From: Acidimicrobiaceae bacterium
GTDB lineage: Bacteria > Actinomycetota > Acidimicrobiia > Acidimicrobiales > RAAP-2
NCBI GenBank assembly: GCA_003162475.1
Contig: PMOI01000011.1
Location: 1 to 64,000, forward strand
Reading direction: 5' to 3'
Length of the DNA: 64,000 nucleotides
Shown here: positions 1 through 9,879 of the stretch, piece by piece
Layout: the number at the start of each line of letters is the position of its first letter
Position numbering within the stretch: position 1 is the first letter of the stretch
Notes under the pieces: generated by a model
What the model was told of the DNA's origin: nothing
The model's database searches: none
Seen by the model: only the letters and a program-made list of their open reading frames with translations
Made by a program: the position numbers and the translations under genes

Positions 1-1
1 C

Positions 2-202
2 GACCACTGCATGTGGTTCCACCACGATCTGCGCGCCGACGAGTGGTTGCTCTTCGACACCGAGTCGCCCATCGCCTTTGGCGGTCGAGGTCTCGCGAGG
101 GGATTCCTCTTCTCGAGAGACGGTGAGTTGAAGGTGTCGATGGTCCAAGAAGGACTGACGCGAGTGACGAAGCCCGACGCCCAGAGGGCCGCGACGTCCT
201 AA
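2..202 (+). CDS. Acyl-CoA thioesterase II (TesB-like), C-terminal fragment
   Basis: The reading frame is open at the left edge of the window, so only the last 66 or so residues are present and the start lies outside. The visible segment (HCMWFHHDLRADEWLLFDTE, then GRGLARGFLFSRDGEL and VAQEGL-like VQEGL) matches the C-terminal hotdog domain of TesB-type thioesterases, which hydrolyse acyl-CoA to free acid and CoA. The stop lies 3 nt before the end of the convergent citrate synthase gene. Family assignment is good; substrate cannot be told from the fragment. Confidence 0.85.
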   Translation, partial: DHCMWFHHDLRADEWLLFDTESPIAFGGRGLARGFLFSRDGELKVSMVQEGLTRVTKPDAQRAATS

Positions 203-205
203 GAA

Positions 206-1510
206 CTACCCGCGCTGGTGCATGGGCACGAAGTCGCGTTCGTCGTTGCCGATGTAGAGCTGGCGAGGCCGGGCGATCTTGGTGTCTTGAGAGAGAAGCT
301 CTTGGAAGTGCGCGAGCCATCCCGACGTGCGAGGGATGGCGAAGAGCACCGTGAACATCTCCATCGGAAAACCCATCGCCTGATAGATCAGCCCGGAGTA
401 GAAGTCCACGTTGGGGTAGAGACGCCGAGAGATAAAGTACTCGTCGGCGAGCGCGACCTCTTCGAGTTTGAGTGCGATGTCCAACAGTGGGTTCTTGCCG
501 GTGACGCTGAAGACGTCGTCGGCGATCTTCTTGATGATCTGGGCTCGAGGGTCGAAGTTCTTGTACACGCGGTGACCGAAACCCTCGAGCAGGGTCTTGC
601 CTTGCTTCACCGTCTCCACGAAGGCTGGCACGTTCTCGATGCTGCCAATCTTGATCAACATCTTCAACACCGCTTCGTTGGCGCCACCGTGGCGCGGACC
701 GTAGAGCGCAGCCGTCGCGGCGGCCGTCGCCGAGTAGGGGTCGGCGTGCGAAGAGCCCGCGACGCGCATCGCCGTCGTGCCGCAGTTCTGTTCGTGATCG
801 GCGTGCAAGATGAAGAGCACGTCGAGCGCGTGGGCCAGAATCGGATCGGGTTCGTAACGAGGCTCGGCGACCTTCCACATCATTGAGAGGAAGTTCTGCG
901 AGTACGACATCGTGTTGTCGGGGTACACGAAAGGCATGCCCACACTGAAGCGGTGCGCGGCGGCGGCCAACGTCGGCATCTTCGCGATCAGTCGCACGAT
1001 CTGCTTGTGCAAGATATCGGGGTCGTCGAGGTCCTTGGCGTCCTTGTAGTACGTCGACAGGGCCGCGACCGCCGAGACCAACATGCCCATCGGGTGCGCG
1101 TCGTAGTTGAAACCTTCCAGGAAGCGCTTGCGCACGTTCTCGTGGATGTACGTGTGGTACGTGATCTCTTTTTCCCAGTCGGCGGCCTGTTCGGCGTTGG
1201 GCAGTTCACCGTGCAACAGCAGGTAGGCCACCTCGACGTACGTCGACTTCTCGGCGAGTTGTTCGATGGGGTAACCGCGGTAGCGCAAGATGCCCGCGTC
1301 GCCGTCGATGTAGGTGATGGACGACTCGGCCATCGCCGTTGTCATGAAGCCGGGGTCGTAGAACCAGACGCCGGGCAGAAGTTTCGAGAACTCACTCGCG
1401 GCGATGCCACCGTGTTCAATGGGGATCTCTCGCGTCTCACCAGTGCGGTTATCGGTCACGGTAATGGACTGCGGCACAGTTCCTCGATTCAAATTTAGGG
1501 GCGCGTCCAT
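206..1510 (-). CDS. gltA: Citrate synthase
   Basis: Condenses acetyl-CoA and oxaloacetate to citrate in the TCA cycle; cytoplasmic. The 434-residue product has the usual length for the hexameric bacterial type. The catalytic elements are visible: a histidine in HADHEQNCGTTAMR, the second histidine region GPRHGGANEAV, GFGHRVYKNFDPRA, and the aspartate in NVDFYSGLIYQ. The N-terminal segment ITVTDNRTGETREIPIEHG is also typical. It is a monocistronic minus-strand gene. A CCGGTAAC sequence sits 15 bp upstream of the start (1525-1532) and recurs before the hydroxyacyl-CoA dehydrogenase gene at 9007. Identification is secure. Confidence 0.96.
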   Translation of the reverse strand: MDAPLNLNRGTVPQSITVTDNRTGETREIPIEHGGIAASEFSKLLPGVWFYDPGFMTTAMAESSITYIDGDAGILRYRGYPIEQLAEKSTYVEVAYLLLHGELPNAEQAADWEKEITYHTYIHENVRKRFLEGFNYDAHPMGMLVSAVAALSTYYKDAKDLDDPDILHKQIVRLIAKMPTLAAAAHRFSVGMPFVYPDNTMSYSQNFLSMMWKVAEPRYEPDPILAHALDVLFILHADHEQNCGTTAMRVAGSSHADPYSATAAATAALYGPRHGGANEAVLKMLIKIGSIENVPAFVETVKQGKTLLEGFGHRVYKNFDPRAQIIKKIADDVFSVTGKNPLLDIALKLEEVALADEYFISRRLYPNVDFYSGLIYQAMGFPMEMFTVLFAIPRTSGWLAHFQELLSQDTKIARPRQLYIGNDERDFVPMHQRG

Positions 1511-1541
1511 CGTACGCGAACCGACCGGTAACTCAATCTCG

Positions 1542-2537
1542 CTATGAGTTTCCCGATGGCGACATCTCCATTTGGTAGGTCTCGGCGGTGACCTTGCCCG
1601 ACGCGGCTGGCGCGCCCGACAAGGTCACGACGACACGGGCTCGCTCGCTCGCGGCGGTGTGAATCAACTTCGGGACGAAGGCGTACGCTCCGAGCGGTCC
1701 GAGCGTCGTCTTCAAGGTCTGCGCGAACGCCACGCCTCGATTATTGAGAGGTGTGACTCGGATCGTTAGCGTGACCGGTTGGTCGTCGTAGCTCGCGTTC
1801 ACGACCGACACGCCCAACTGCACCAACCCCACGGGGGGCAACAGCAGGTCACCCGTCGGGGCCGGAAGTGGTGCTGGTGAGACTCGCACGGCACCAATAC
1901 TGATCGCGCGAACGAGTGCGAGGTTTGGCGCCTGGACGAGCGCCGTGAGCCCGTGGGCCGCGTAGTAACTCGCGCTCGACGAGTTCGTCGTGTCGAGATG
2001 AACGAAACCGGGCTCTTTCACCAACGCGAATCGGTCCACGTTCCACTGTTGGTCCAAATTCTCGAGCGTCGCCACCGGATTGATGACGACGACGACGGGC
2101 ACGGTGCTCCACGGGAGACCGAGCGCGTTCGCCACGTCACCGAGCAACGTCTGGTAGGCCGCGACGCGGGTCAGCGTGATCCTGTAGAGCGTCTCGTTGA
2201 CGTGGTGGTCCAAACCGGGACGGCGCAGTTGATCGGCGGCGGTGATCCAGTTCGAGAGTTCCTGGTCGAGCTGGTTGAGTCGCGCGGCGAACACGGCTCG
2301 ACTGAGCGTGGTGCCCTGCGCTAAGAGCTGATCGAGGCGCCCGTTGAAGCTGTTCTCCTTGGTGAGCAGCGTGTTGGCCAGCGCCGCAAAGCTTCGGTTC
2401 TCACTGCGTTGGGGATTGGCTGCGCCGTGCGCCGAGCGCGACACGTCTCGCGCGAATAAGAGCACGATGAGCGTGACGCCGAGAGCGAGGGTGATGAGCA
2501 ACGTGTGTCGACGACGTTGCGCGCGAGTACGGGCCAC
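1542..2537 (-). CDS. Membrane-anchored extracytoplasmic protein of unknown function
   Basis: 331 residues from a GTG start. The N-terminus is strongly basic (ARTRAQRRRHT), followed by one hydrophobic segment (about residues 13-30), so this is a signal anchor or uncleaved signal peptide with the rest outside the cell. The middle is helical with several Asn/Gln/Leu-rich stretches. The last 100 residues (VGVSVVNASYDDQPVTLTIR and following) read like an Ig-like beta domain. No catalytic motif is recognised. It lies between gltA and rmuC on the same strand, 27 nt after rmuC, and may be cotranscribed with it. A TAAGTT box 8 nt before the start is a possible promoter element. Function unknown. Confidence 0.75.
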   Translation of the reverse strand: MARTRAQRRRHTLLITLALGVTLIVLLFARDVSRSAHGAANPQRSENRSFAALANTLLTKENSFNGRLDQLLAQGTTLSRAVFAARLNQLDQELSNWITAADQLRRPGLDHHVNETLYRITLTRVAAYQTLLGDVANALGLPWSTVPVVVVINPVATLENLDQQWNVDRFALVKEPGFVHLDTTNSSSASYYAAHGLTALVQAPNLALVRAISIGAVRVSPAPLPAPTGDLLLPPVGLVQLGVSVVNASYDDQPVTLTIRVTPLNNRGVAFAQTLKTTLGPLGAYAFVPKLIHTAASERARVVVTLSGAPAASGKVTAETYQMEMSPSGNS

Positions 2538-2565
2538 GCTGGAAGAACTTACTCGTCATCGATTT

Positions 2566-3882
2566 TTAGCTCTGGTCCTCGTAACCCTCGAGGTCGAGGA
2601 TCTCGGACGATCCCTCGGCCAGCGGGTGCGCGGCGTCGACGCCCCACTTCACTTCGTCGAGCCGCGCCGCCAAACGATCGACGTGGCTCAGTTCGGGCAG
2701 CTCTTTGGCGTGCGCGGCTCCGCCGAGGTTCTGGAGGCTCTTCGCGCTGACGATGAGTCGTGTCTCAAATGACGTGATCATCGCGTTGTACTCCTTCACC
2801 TGCGTGTCGAGCGCCTTACCCATTCTCGACACCGGCTCCGCTACGAGGCGAATTCGATCGAAGATCGTCTCGGCCACTTTGTAGATCTCTTCGGCGTTCA
2901 TCGCGAGCTTCTGTTGACGCACCACCATGGCGACGGACCACAGCAGTGAAAGGAGATTCGTCGGCCCCACGATGAGAACGCGTTCTTTCGCGGCGTACGT
3001 CAAGAGGTCGGGGTCCGCGTCAAAGGCCACGCTCACCGCGACGTCGCTCGGCACGAAGCAGGCCACGAACTCGGGCGCCGGTGCGATGGACTCCCAGTAG
3101 GCCTTGTCGCGCAAGGTCTTCACGTGGGCGCGCAGATCCTTCGCGTGTTTCACCTCGAGGGCCTTGCGCTCTTCGGCGTTCTCCGCCGAGAGCGCAGCCT
3201 CATACGCGTCGAAGGGAAACTTCGCGTCGACCGCGACGCGCGAACCGTTCGGCATGATCACGACGCAGTCCGGACGAACCGAACGACCCGACTCGCTGGT
3301 CGAGGAAACTTGGAGTTTGTAGTCGATGTCTTGCTTGAGCCCCGATGCTTCGAGCACGTTCGCCAGTTGGATCTCCCCCCAGCGACCACGGTGGTCACTT
3401 CGTCCTAGGAGCAGATTGAGTCGCCTCGTCTCCACTTGGCTTTTACGTTGTTCACTGAGCAGTTCATCGGCTCGGCTCTTCACTTCACCCAAGGCGCCGA
3501 CGTGTTGCTTGTCGAATTCGGCAAGATTGCGCTTGTACTCGTCGAGGAGGTCGGCAAGTGGCTTGAGCGTTCGATCGAGGGTCGTCTCTCGCTCCTTCAT
3601 TACTTGCTCCTGCGAGTGGTTGAACTGGAGCACGGTCTGTTGCAGGACGCGGTTCGAGAGATTCTCAAAGACGCCTTCCATATTCTCAAGGGCCACCTTT
3701 TGCTCTTCGCGGTTTCGCTCGAGGTTCTCGCGGGCCGAAGCGAGTTCGCTCTCTCGAACGGCCAGGTCGGATCTCGCTTGGGCCAACGAATCACGTTGGC
3801 TCTGGGCACGACGAAGGGCGAGCGACCACGCGAGCACGCCACCTAGAACGAGCCCGATGACACCAGTGAGCACCGCGACCAT
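2566..3882 (-). CDS. rmuC: DNA recombination protein RmuC homologue
   Basis: RmuC proteins limit inverted-repeat recombination and carry a PD-(D/E)XK-type nuclease fold. The chosen start gives 438 residues: an N-terminal membrane segment (VAVLTGVIGLVLGGVLAWSL), a long coiled coil rich in Arg/Glu/Gln (about residues 25-130), then the conserved domain with RSDHRGRWGEIQLANVLE, PDCVVIMPNGSRVAVDAKFP and FVPSDVAVSVAF. The start at 3882 is preceded by GGGAG. A longer frame reaching 4131 would run through the divergent phoU-like gene and is rejected. Molecular role in this organism is inferred from family. Confidence 0.92.
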   Translation of the reverse strand: MVAVLTGVIGLVLGGVLAWSLALRRAQSQRDSLAQARSDLAVRESELASARENLERNREEQKVALENMEGVFENLSNRVLQQTVLQFNHSQEQVMKERETTLDRTLKPLADLLDEYKRNLAEFDKQHVGALGEVKSRADELLSEQRKSQVETRRLNLLLGRSDHRGRWGEIQLANVLEASGLKQDIDYKLQVSSTSESGRSVRPDCVVIMPNGSRVAVDAKFPFDAYEAALSAENAEERKALEVKHAKDLRAHVKTLRDKAYWESIAPAPEFVACFVPSDVAVSVAFDADPDLLTYAAKERVLIVGPTNLLSLLWSVAMVVRQQKLAMNAEEIYKVAETIFDRIRLVAEPVSRMGKALDTQVKEYNAMITSFETRLIVSAKSLQNLGGAAHAKELPELSHVDRLAARLDEVKWGVDAAHPLAEGSSEILDLEGYEDQS

Positions 3883-3936
3883 TTCTCTCCCATCAATCGA
3901 CTGTCTCCACCCTAGAGAAGGCATGTCACGTACCAC

Positions 3937-3942
3937 TAAACT
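3937..3942 (+). promoter_or_regulatory. -10 box of a probable leaderless phoU transcript
   Basis: TAAACT, then 6 nt, then the GTG start of the phoU-like gene; no Shine-Dalgarno is present. A TANNNT box at this distance would place the transcription start at or next to the start codon. Confidence 0.5.
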
Positions 3943-3948
3943 CCGCTT

Positions 3949-5651
<1,703 letters not shown>

Positions 5652-5653
5652 GG

Positions 5654-6871
5654 TCACTCGGCGTCGAGGCCGAACGCGTGGTGTAAGTGACGAACGGCGT
5701 CAGCCACTCGATCGGCGCGCAGTACGCATGAAATGCGAATCGAACTCGTGGAAATCATCTCGATGTTGATGTCGTTGTTGTAGAGCGTCTCGAACATTAG
5801 GGCCGTCACGCCGGGACTCGACTTCATACCGGCGCCGACGATCGTGACGCGTCCGATGTTGTCGTCGCTCGTCACCGTCGCGGCTCCGATATCCTTCTGC
5901 ACCTTCTCACACGCGACGATCGCCGCGTCGAGTTCGGTCTTGGCGACGGTGAACGAAATGTCGGTCACGTTGTGAGCACTGGTGTTCTGCACAATCATGT
6001 CAACGTTGATGCCGTGATTGGCGAGTTCGCGAAAGAGCGTCGCCGCCACGCCCGGTCGGTCCGGCACACCAGCCACGGTGATCTTCGCCTCCGAGGTGTC
6101 ATCGGTGATTGCCGAAACGATGGCTTCTTCCATTGTGGGGTCCTCCTCCACGATCCAGGTTCCTGGCTCCCAAGTGAAACTCGAACGAACGTGCAGGGGC
6201 ACGTGATGACGGCGCGCGAACTCCACGGAGCGAAGCATCAACACCCGTCCACCGGTCGCGGCGATCTCCATCATCTCGTCAAACGAAACCTTGTCGAGGC
6301 GGCGAGCTTTTGACACGACCCGTGGGTCCGCGCTGAAGACGCCGGCTACGTCGGTGTAGATCTCGCAGACGTCGGCCTTGAGCGCGGCCGCGAGCGCCAC
6401 GGCCGTGACGTCGGAACCGCCGCGTCCGAGTGTCGTGATGTCGCGCTCGGTGGAGACACCTTGGAATCCGGCGACGACGGGAACGAGTCCGTCGTCGAGA
6501 GCCTCACGAATGCGGTCGGGCCGCATCTCTAGAATTTTCGCGCGTGTGTGGCTGGTGTCAGTGATGATGCCGGCTTGGCTTCCGGTGAAGGAGGCCGACT
6601 CGACACCGACTGCCCCGAGAGCCATGCTCACCAGCGCCATCGAGATTCGCTCGCCCGCCGTCAGCAACATGTCCATTTCGCGCGCCGTCCGCGAGGGTGA
6701 GACGTCTTCAGCTAGATGGACGAGGTCGTCAGTGAACTTTCCCATTGCCGAAACGACGACGACGACTTCATTCCCACCGGCTCGGGTCCGCGCGACGTGA
6801 TTGGCGACGGCACGGATGCGTTCGGCGTCGCCGACCGACGTGCCACCAAACTTTTGCACGATGAGCGCCAT
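5654..6871 (-). CDS. lysC: Aspartate kinase
   Basis: Phosphorylates aspartate, the committed step of the aspartate amino-acid family. From the chosen ATG it has 405 residues: the N-terminal ALIVQKFGGTSVGDAERI signature, the kinase domain with GRGGSDVTAVALAAAL and the EIYTDVAGVFSADPR block, then two C-terminal ACT domains (ITVAGVPDRPGVAATLF and VTIVGAGMKSSPGVTALMF) that usually bind lysine or threonine for feedback control. A TTG three codons upstream (6880) is an alternative start; neither has a clear Shine-Dalgarno, and a TATCCT box lies 8 nt upstream of the ATG. It heads the lysC-asd operon. Confidence 0.96.
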   Translation of the reverse strand: MALIVQKFGGTSVGDAERIRAVANHVARTRAGGNEVVVVVSAMGKFTDDLVHLAEDVSPSRTAREMDMLLTAGERISMALVSMALGAVGVESASFTGSQAGIITDTSHTRAKILEMRPDRIREALDDGLVPVVAGFQGVSTERDITTLGRGGSDVTAVALAAALKADVCEIYTDVAGVFSADPRVVSKARRLDKVSFDEMMEIAATGGRVLMLRSVEFARRHHVPLHVRSSFTWEPGTWIVEEDPTMEEAIVSAITDDTSEAKITVAGVPDRPGVAATLFRELANHGINVDMIVQNTSAHNVTDISFTVAKTELDAAIVACEKVQKDIGAATVTSDDNIGRVTIVGAGMKSSPGVTALMFETLYNNDINIEMISTSSIRISCVLRADRVADAVRHLHHAFGLDAE

Positions 6872-6918
6872 ACGCACCAAGGATAGTTGAGTGAATGATC
6901 GCCCTTTTGGGGGCCTAC

Positions 6919-6924
6919 TAAAGT
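6919..6924 (+). promoter_or_regulatory. -10 box of a probable leaderless cyclophilin transcript
   Basis: TAAAGT followed by 7 nt and the ATG at 6932, with no Shine-Dalgarno. Confidence 0.5.
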
Positions 6925-6931
6925 CGCAACC

Positions 6932-7780
6932 ATGGCAACTTCCAAACGTGAACGGCAGAAAGCGGCCCGCCGCGAAAAACTAGAACGAGAACACCGATAC
7001 GAGAAGCGACGCAAGAACATGCGTCGCGGCGTCATTGTCGGCATCATCGCGGTCGTCGTCGTCGGTTCTGGAGCTCTGCTCTTCACGGGCGGAAAGCCCA
7101 AGGCCGCGGCCCCGACCACCACCACCACCACCACGGCCGCAACGACGACGACCACGACGGCCAAGCCCGCGGGTTACTCAATCACGCAGGCTCAGGCCAA
7201 CGCCAAAGCCGTCGCGGCGGGATGTCCCGCCTCCACCAGCACCCGCGTGAACACCAAGACGTGGCCCAAGGCCCCCGCCATGACAATCAACACCGCGAAG
7301 ATCTACGATGCCCACTTCACGACCACGGCCGGTAACTTCGTCGTCAAGCTCGACGCCAAGACCGCGCCCATCACGACGAACAACTTCGTCTTCCTTGCGG
7401 ATCAGGGCTACTACAAGTGCGTCATCTTCCACCGGGTGATAAGTGGCTTCATGATCCAAGGCGGCGACCCCACGGGGACGGGCTCTGGCAGTCCGGGCTA
7501 CACCATCGCCGACGAGTACCCGAAGGCTGGCTCACCCAACTACCCGCTGTATTCCATCGCGATGGCCAACACCGGAGCGGCGCACACTGGCGGTAGTCAG
7601 TTCTTCATCGTCACCGGCGCAGCCGGTGAGACGCTCTCGAACACGTACTCACTCTTCGGTCAAGTCGTCAGTGGCGTCAAGGCCGTCAACACCATCCAAG
7701 ACGCTGGCAGCTCGAGTTCCACCGGCGTGCCGCCCGCCATCACCCACCGCATCTTGAACATCACGATTACGGAGTCATAG
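6932..7780 (+). CDS. Membrane-anchored cyclophilin-type peptidyl-prolyl isomerase
   Basis: 282 residues. The first 30 residues are very basic and helical (KRERQKAARREKLERE). A single membrane segment follows (VIVGIIAVVVVGSGALLFT, about residues 34-52), then a threonine-rich linker encoded by a run of ACC/ACG codons, and a cyclophilin domain from about residue 125. Isomerase motifs are FHRVISGFMIQGGDPTGTGSG and AHTGGSQFFIVTG. The domain is predicted to be extracytoplasmic, where it would assist folding of secreted proteins. The gene is followed after 3 nt by a second, soluble cyclophilin, so the pair is probably one transcript. Confidence 0.9.
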   Translation: MATSKRERQKAARREKLEREHRYEKRRKNMRRGVIVGIIAVVVVGSGALLFTGGKPKAAAPTTTTTTTAATTTTTTAKPAGYSITQAQANAKAVAAGCPASTSTRVNTKTWPKAPAMTINTAKIYDAHFTTTAGNFVVKLDAKTAPITTNNFVFLADQGYYKCVIFHRVISGFMIQGGDPTGTGSGSPGYTIADEYPKAGSPNYPLYSIAMANTGAAHTGGSQFFIVTGAAGETLSNTYSLFGQVVSGVKAVNTIQDAGSSSSTGVPPAITHRILNITITES

Positions 7781-7783
7781 ACC

Positions 7784-8335
7784 ATGAGCGATCACCTTCC
7801 CAACCCCGACGGATCAAGCCCGAAGCGTCAGAAGTTCGACGGCGCGCCCGAGATGATCATCGATCCCGACAAGACCTACAACGCCACGATGGTCACCTCG
7901 AAGGGGACGATGGAGCTTCTGCTCGACCACCTCGGCGCGCCCGTGACGGTGAACAGCTTCGTGTACTTGGCTCGTTGGCACTACTACGACGGCATCGTGT
8001 TCCATCGCATCATCCCGGGTTTCGTCCTGCAAGGTGGCGACCCCACGGGCAGTGGCGCCGGTGGTCCGGGCTATCGCTTCAACGACGAACTACCCAAGCC
8101 CGGTCGCTACGAGATTGGTTCGTTGGCCATGGCCAACTCCGGACCCAACACCAATGGCTCTCAGTTCTTCGTCATCTCGGGACCCGACGGCGTGCGCCTG
8201 CCGCCGTTGTACGCGCACTTTGGCAAAGTCGTGAAGGGCCTTGACGTGGTCGCGACGATCAACGACCTCGGCACGCCCTCGGGTAAACCGCGCGAAGACG
8301 TCGTCATCGAATCGGTCACGATCACCGAGAGCTAG
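7784..8335 (+). CDS. Cytosolic cyclophilin-type peptidyl-prolyl isomerase
   Basis: 183 residues with no signal peptide or membrane segment, so the product should be cytoplasmic. The cyclophilin core is complete: FHRIIPGFVLQGGDPTGSGA with the catalytic arginine, NSGPNTNGSQFFVISG, and YAHFGKVVKGLDVV. It catalyses cis-trans isomerisation of prolyl peptide bonds. It sits immediately downstream of the membrane-anchored paralogue. Its stop overlaps the stop of the convergent gene by 4 nt (CTAG). Confidence 0.92.
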   Translation: MSDHLPNPDGSSPKRQKFDGAPEMIIDPDKTYNATMVTSKGTMELLLDHLGAPVTVNSFVYLARWHYYDGIVFHRIIPGFVLQGGDPTGSGAGGPGYRFNDELPKPGRYEIGSLAMANSGPNTNGSQFFVISGPDGVRLPPLYAHFGKVVKGLDVVATINDLGTPSGKPREDVVIESVTITES

Positions 8336-8955
8336 AGCTCAACGACGTCGTGTGAGCGCGTGGTGACCACGTCGTCACTCGCTCGATGCCACGACGATCC
8401 GTCGTAGTACACGACGCCGCGTGGCCCTAAGACGCACAAGGTCACGTCGACGCCAAGGAGAGTTCGCGTACGAGACAGCTGTTCGTCGCTGGCGTTGACC
8501 CCAAGGGCGAGACCCGGGCGGTACCCGAGACCCGTCGTCGGCGCCCCCCCACGCGGATCAATCATCACGTCGCCGAGTATCGACGCGACCGAGCCCACCG
8601 CGACAACGCAACGGGCGTCACGAATCGCTTCACCGACGGGGGACCCGTGCCACACGCTCTTCGCGTGCAACGCCGAGCCGTCGCTCAAGACCACGAGATC
8701 GGCGCTGTGGATCCGTCGAACGAAGTAGGGCTCCGCGTTCGCGGCGCGGTCCGCGATCATCAATGCCTCCACCTTCGCCCCCGACGGTTCAAAGAGGACT
8801 GAAAGTTCGATGGCTGCTTCGTTGATGCCAAGGAAGGCCGCGGCGGTGGGTACGAGGACCACGTCCGTGTCGCTCGTCACGTCCAACAGCTCGCCTTTCG
8901 CCAGCATTTCTCGAAGCGAGTCAAGCGAGCCCACCACGACGGTCGTCTGTTGCAT
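8332..8955 (-). CDS. Peptidase S51-like (cyanophycinase fold) protein, probably non-catalytic
   Basis: 207 residues from the ATG at 8955. The layout resembles class I glutamine-amidotransferase-like/S51 proteins: VVVGSL at the N-terminus, VLVPTAAAF, a VEALMIADRAAN segment, IHSADLVVLSDGSALH, then VVAVGSVASILGDVM where active S51 enzymes have a GTSAGA-type nucleophile elbow. That elbow serine motif is not conserved in standard form, so peptidase activity is doubtful. The start was set to avoid overlap with the divergent gene at 9007. Family assignment is moderate; function unknown. Confidence 0.6.
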   Translation of the reverse strand: MQQTTVVVGSLDSLREMLAKGELLDVTSDTDVVLVPTAAAFLGINEAAIELSVLFEPSGAKVEALMIADRAANAEPYFVRRIHSADLVVLSDGSALHAKSVWHGSPVGEAIRDARCVVAVGSVASILGDVMIDPRGGAPTTGLGYRPGLALGVNASDEQLSRTRTLLGVDVTLCVLGPRGVVYYDGSSWHRASDDVVTTRSHDVVEL

Positions 8956-8994
8956 CACGTAACTTTCCTGTTCGTTGCTACCAACCGGTAACGC

Positions 8995-9000
8995 TAGTGT
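8995..9000 (+). promoter_or_regulatory. -10 box of a probable leaderless hydroxyacyl-CoA dehydrogenase transcript
   Basis: TAGTGT, 6 nt, then ATG at 9007. Immediately upstream (8985-8992) is CCGGTAAC, also seen before gltA. Confidence 0.5.
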
Positions 9001-9006
9001 TCGCAC

Positions 9007-9861
9007 ATGAGCTTCGGAAATATAGGCGTTGTGGGATCGGGCATCATGGGTAGCGGCGTCGCTGAAGTCGCCGCAGCAACGGGCGCCCAAGTGATCGTGC
9101 GGTCTCGCTCAACCGCCAGCGCCGACGCGGTGCTGGCGACACTCGAGCAGTCACTCGCTAAGCAAGTCGAGAAGGAGAAGCGCAGCGCCGAAGAGGCTGA
9201 CGCGATTCGCCAACGCGTCAGCGTCACGACCGAACTGAACGACCTCGCCCACTGCGACTTCGTCATGGAGACCGTGGTCGAGGACCTCGACGTGAAGAAA
9301 GAACTCTTTCGAGCACTCGACGCTGTCGTCAGTCCAACGACGATCATCGCCACGTGCACGTCGACCCTCGCCGTCATCGATCTCGCCGCGCAGATCTCAC
9401 ACCCCGAGCGCGTCTGTGGCGTGCACTTCTTCAACCCGGTGCCGGTCATGGCCCTCGTGGAAGTCGTGCGACCACTGAGCGCCAGCGACGAGACCATCGC
9501 GCTGGTGACTGAGTTCGTCCTCGCGTGCAACAAGGAACCAATCGAGGTGAAAGACCAAGCGGGCTTCATCGTGAACGCGCTGCTCTTTCCCTATCTCAAC
9601 AACGCCGTGCGGCTGCTCGAAGGCGGTGTCGCGACCAAGGAAGGCATCGACGCCGCGATGAAGGGTGGCTGCGGTTTTCCGATGGGACCCTTCGCGCTGC
9701 TCGACCTCGTCGGACTCGACACCTCGCTCGCCATCCTCCATGCGCTGCACGCGGAGTTCGCCGAGGCGAACTACGCACCGGTCCCCTTGCTGCGCCGTAT
9801 GGTCAGTGCGGGGATGCTGGGGCGAAAGTCTGGCGCGGGCTTCTATCAGTACCGCAAGTAA
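9007..9861 (+). CDS. 3-hydroxybutyryl-CoA dehydrogenase
   Basis: 284 residues of the 3-hydroxyacyl-CoA dehydrogenase family, which interconvert 3-hydroxyacyl-CoA and 3-ketoacyl-CoA with NAD(P). The N-terminal Rossmann motif is GVVGSGIMGSGVAEVAA. The catalytic block VCGVHFFNPVPVMALVEVV carries the active histidine (about residue 139), and the C-terminal domain contains GFIVNALLFPYLNNAVRLLE and GPFALLDLVGLD. It is 18 nt upstream of the mutase gene and likely cotranscribed. In this cluster it would supply 3-hydroxybutyryl-CoA toward crotonyl-CoA; that pathway role is inferred from the neighbours. Confidence 0.93.
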   Translation: MSFGNIGVVGSGIMGSGVAEVAAATGAQVIVRSRSTASADAVLATLEQSLAKQVEKEKRSAEEADAIRQRVSVTTELNDLAHCDFVMETVVEDLDVKKELFRALDAVVSPTTIIATCTSTLAVIDLAAQISHPERVCGVHFFNPVPVMALVEVVRPLSASDETIALVTEFVLACNKEPIEVKDQAGFIVNALLFPYLNNAVRLLEGGVATKEGIDAAMKGGCGFPMGPFALLDLVGLDTSLAILHALHAEFAEANYAPVPLLRRMVSAGMLGRKSGAGFYQYRK

Positions 9862-9879
9862 CTGACGACGGGAGGAACC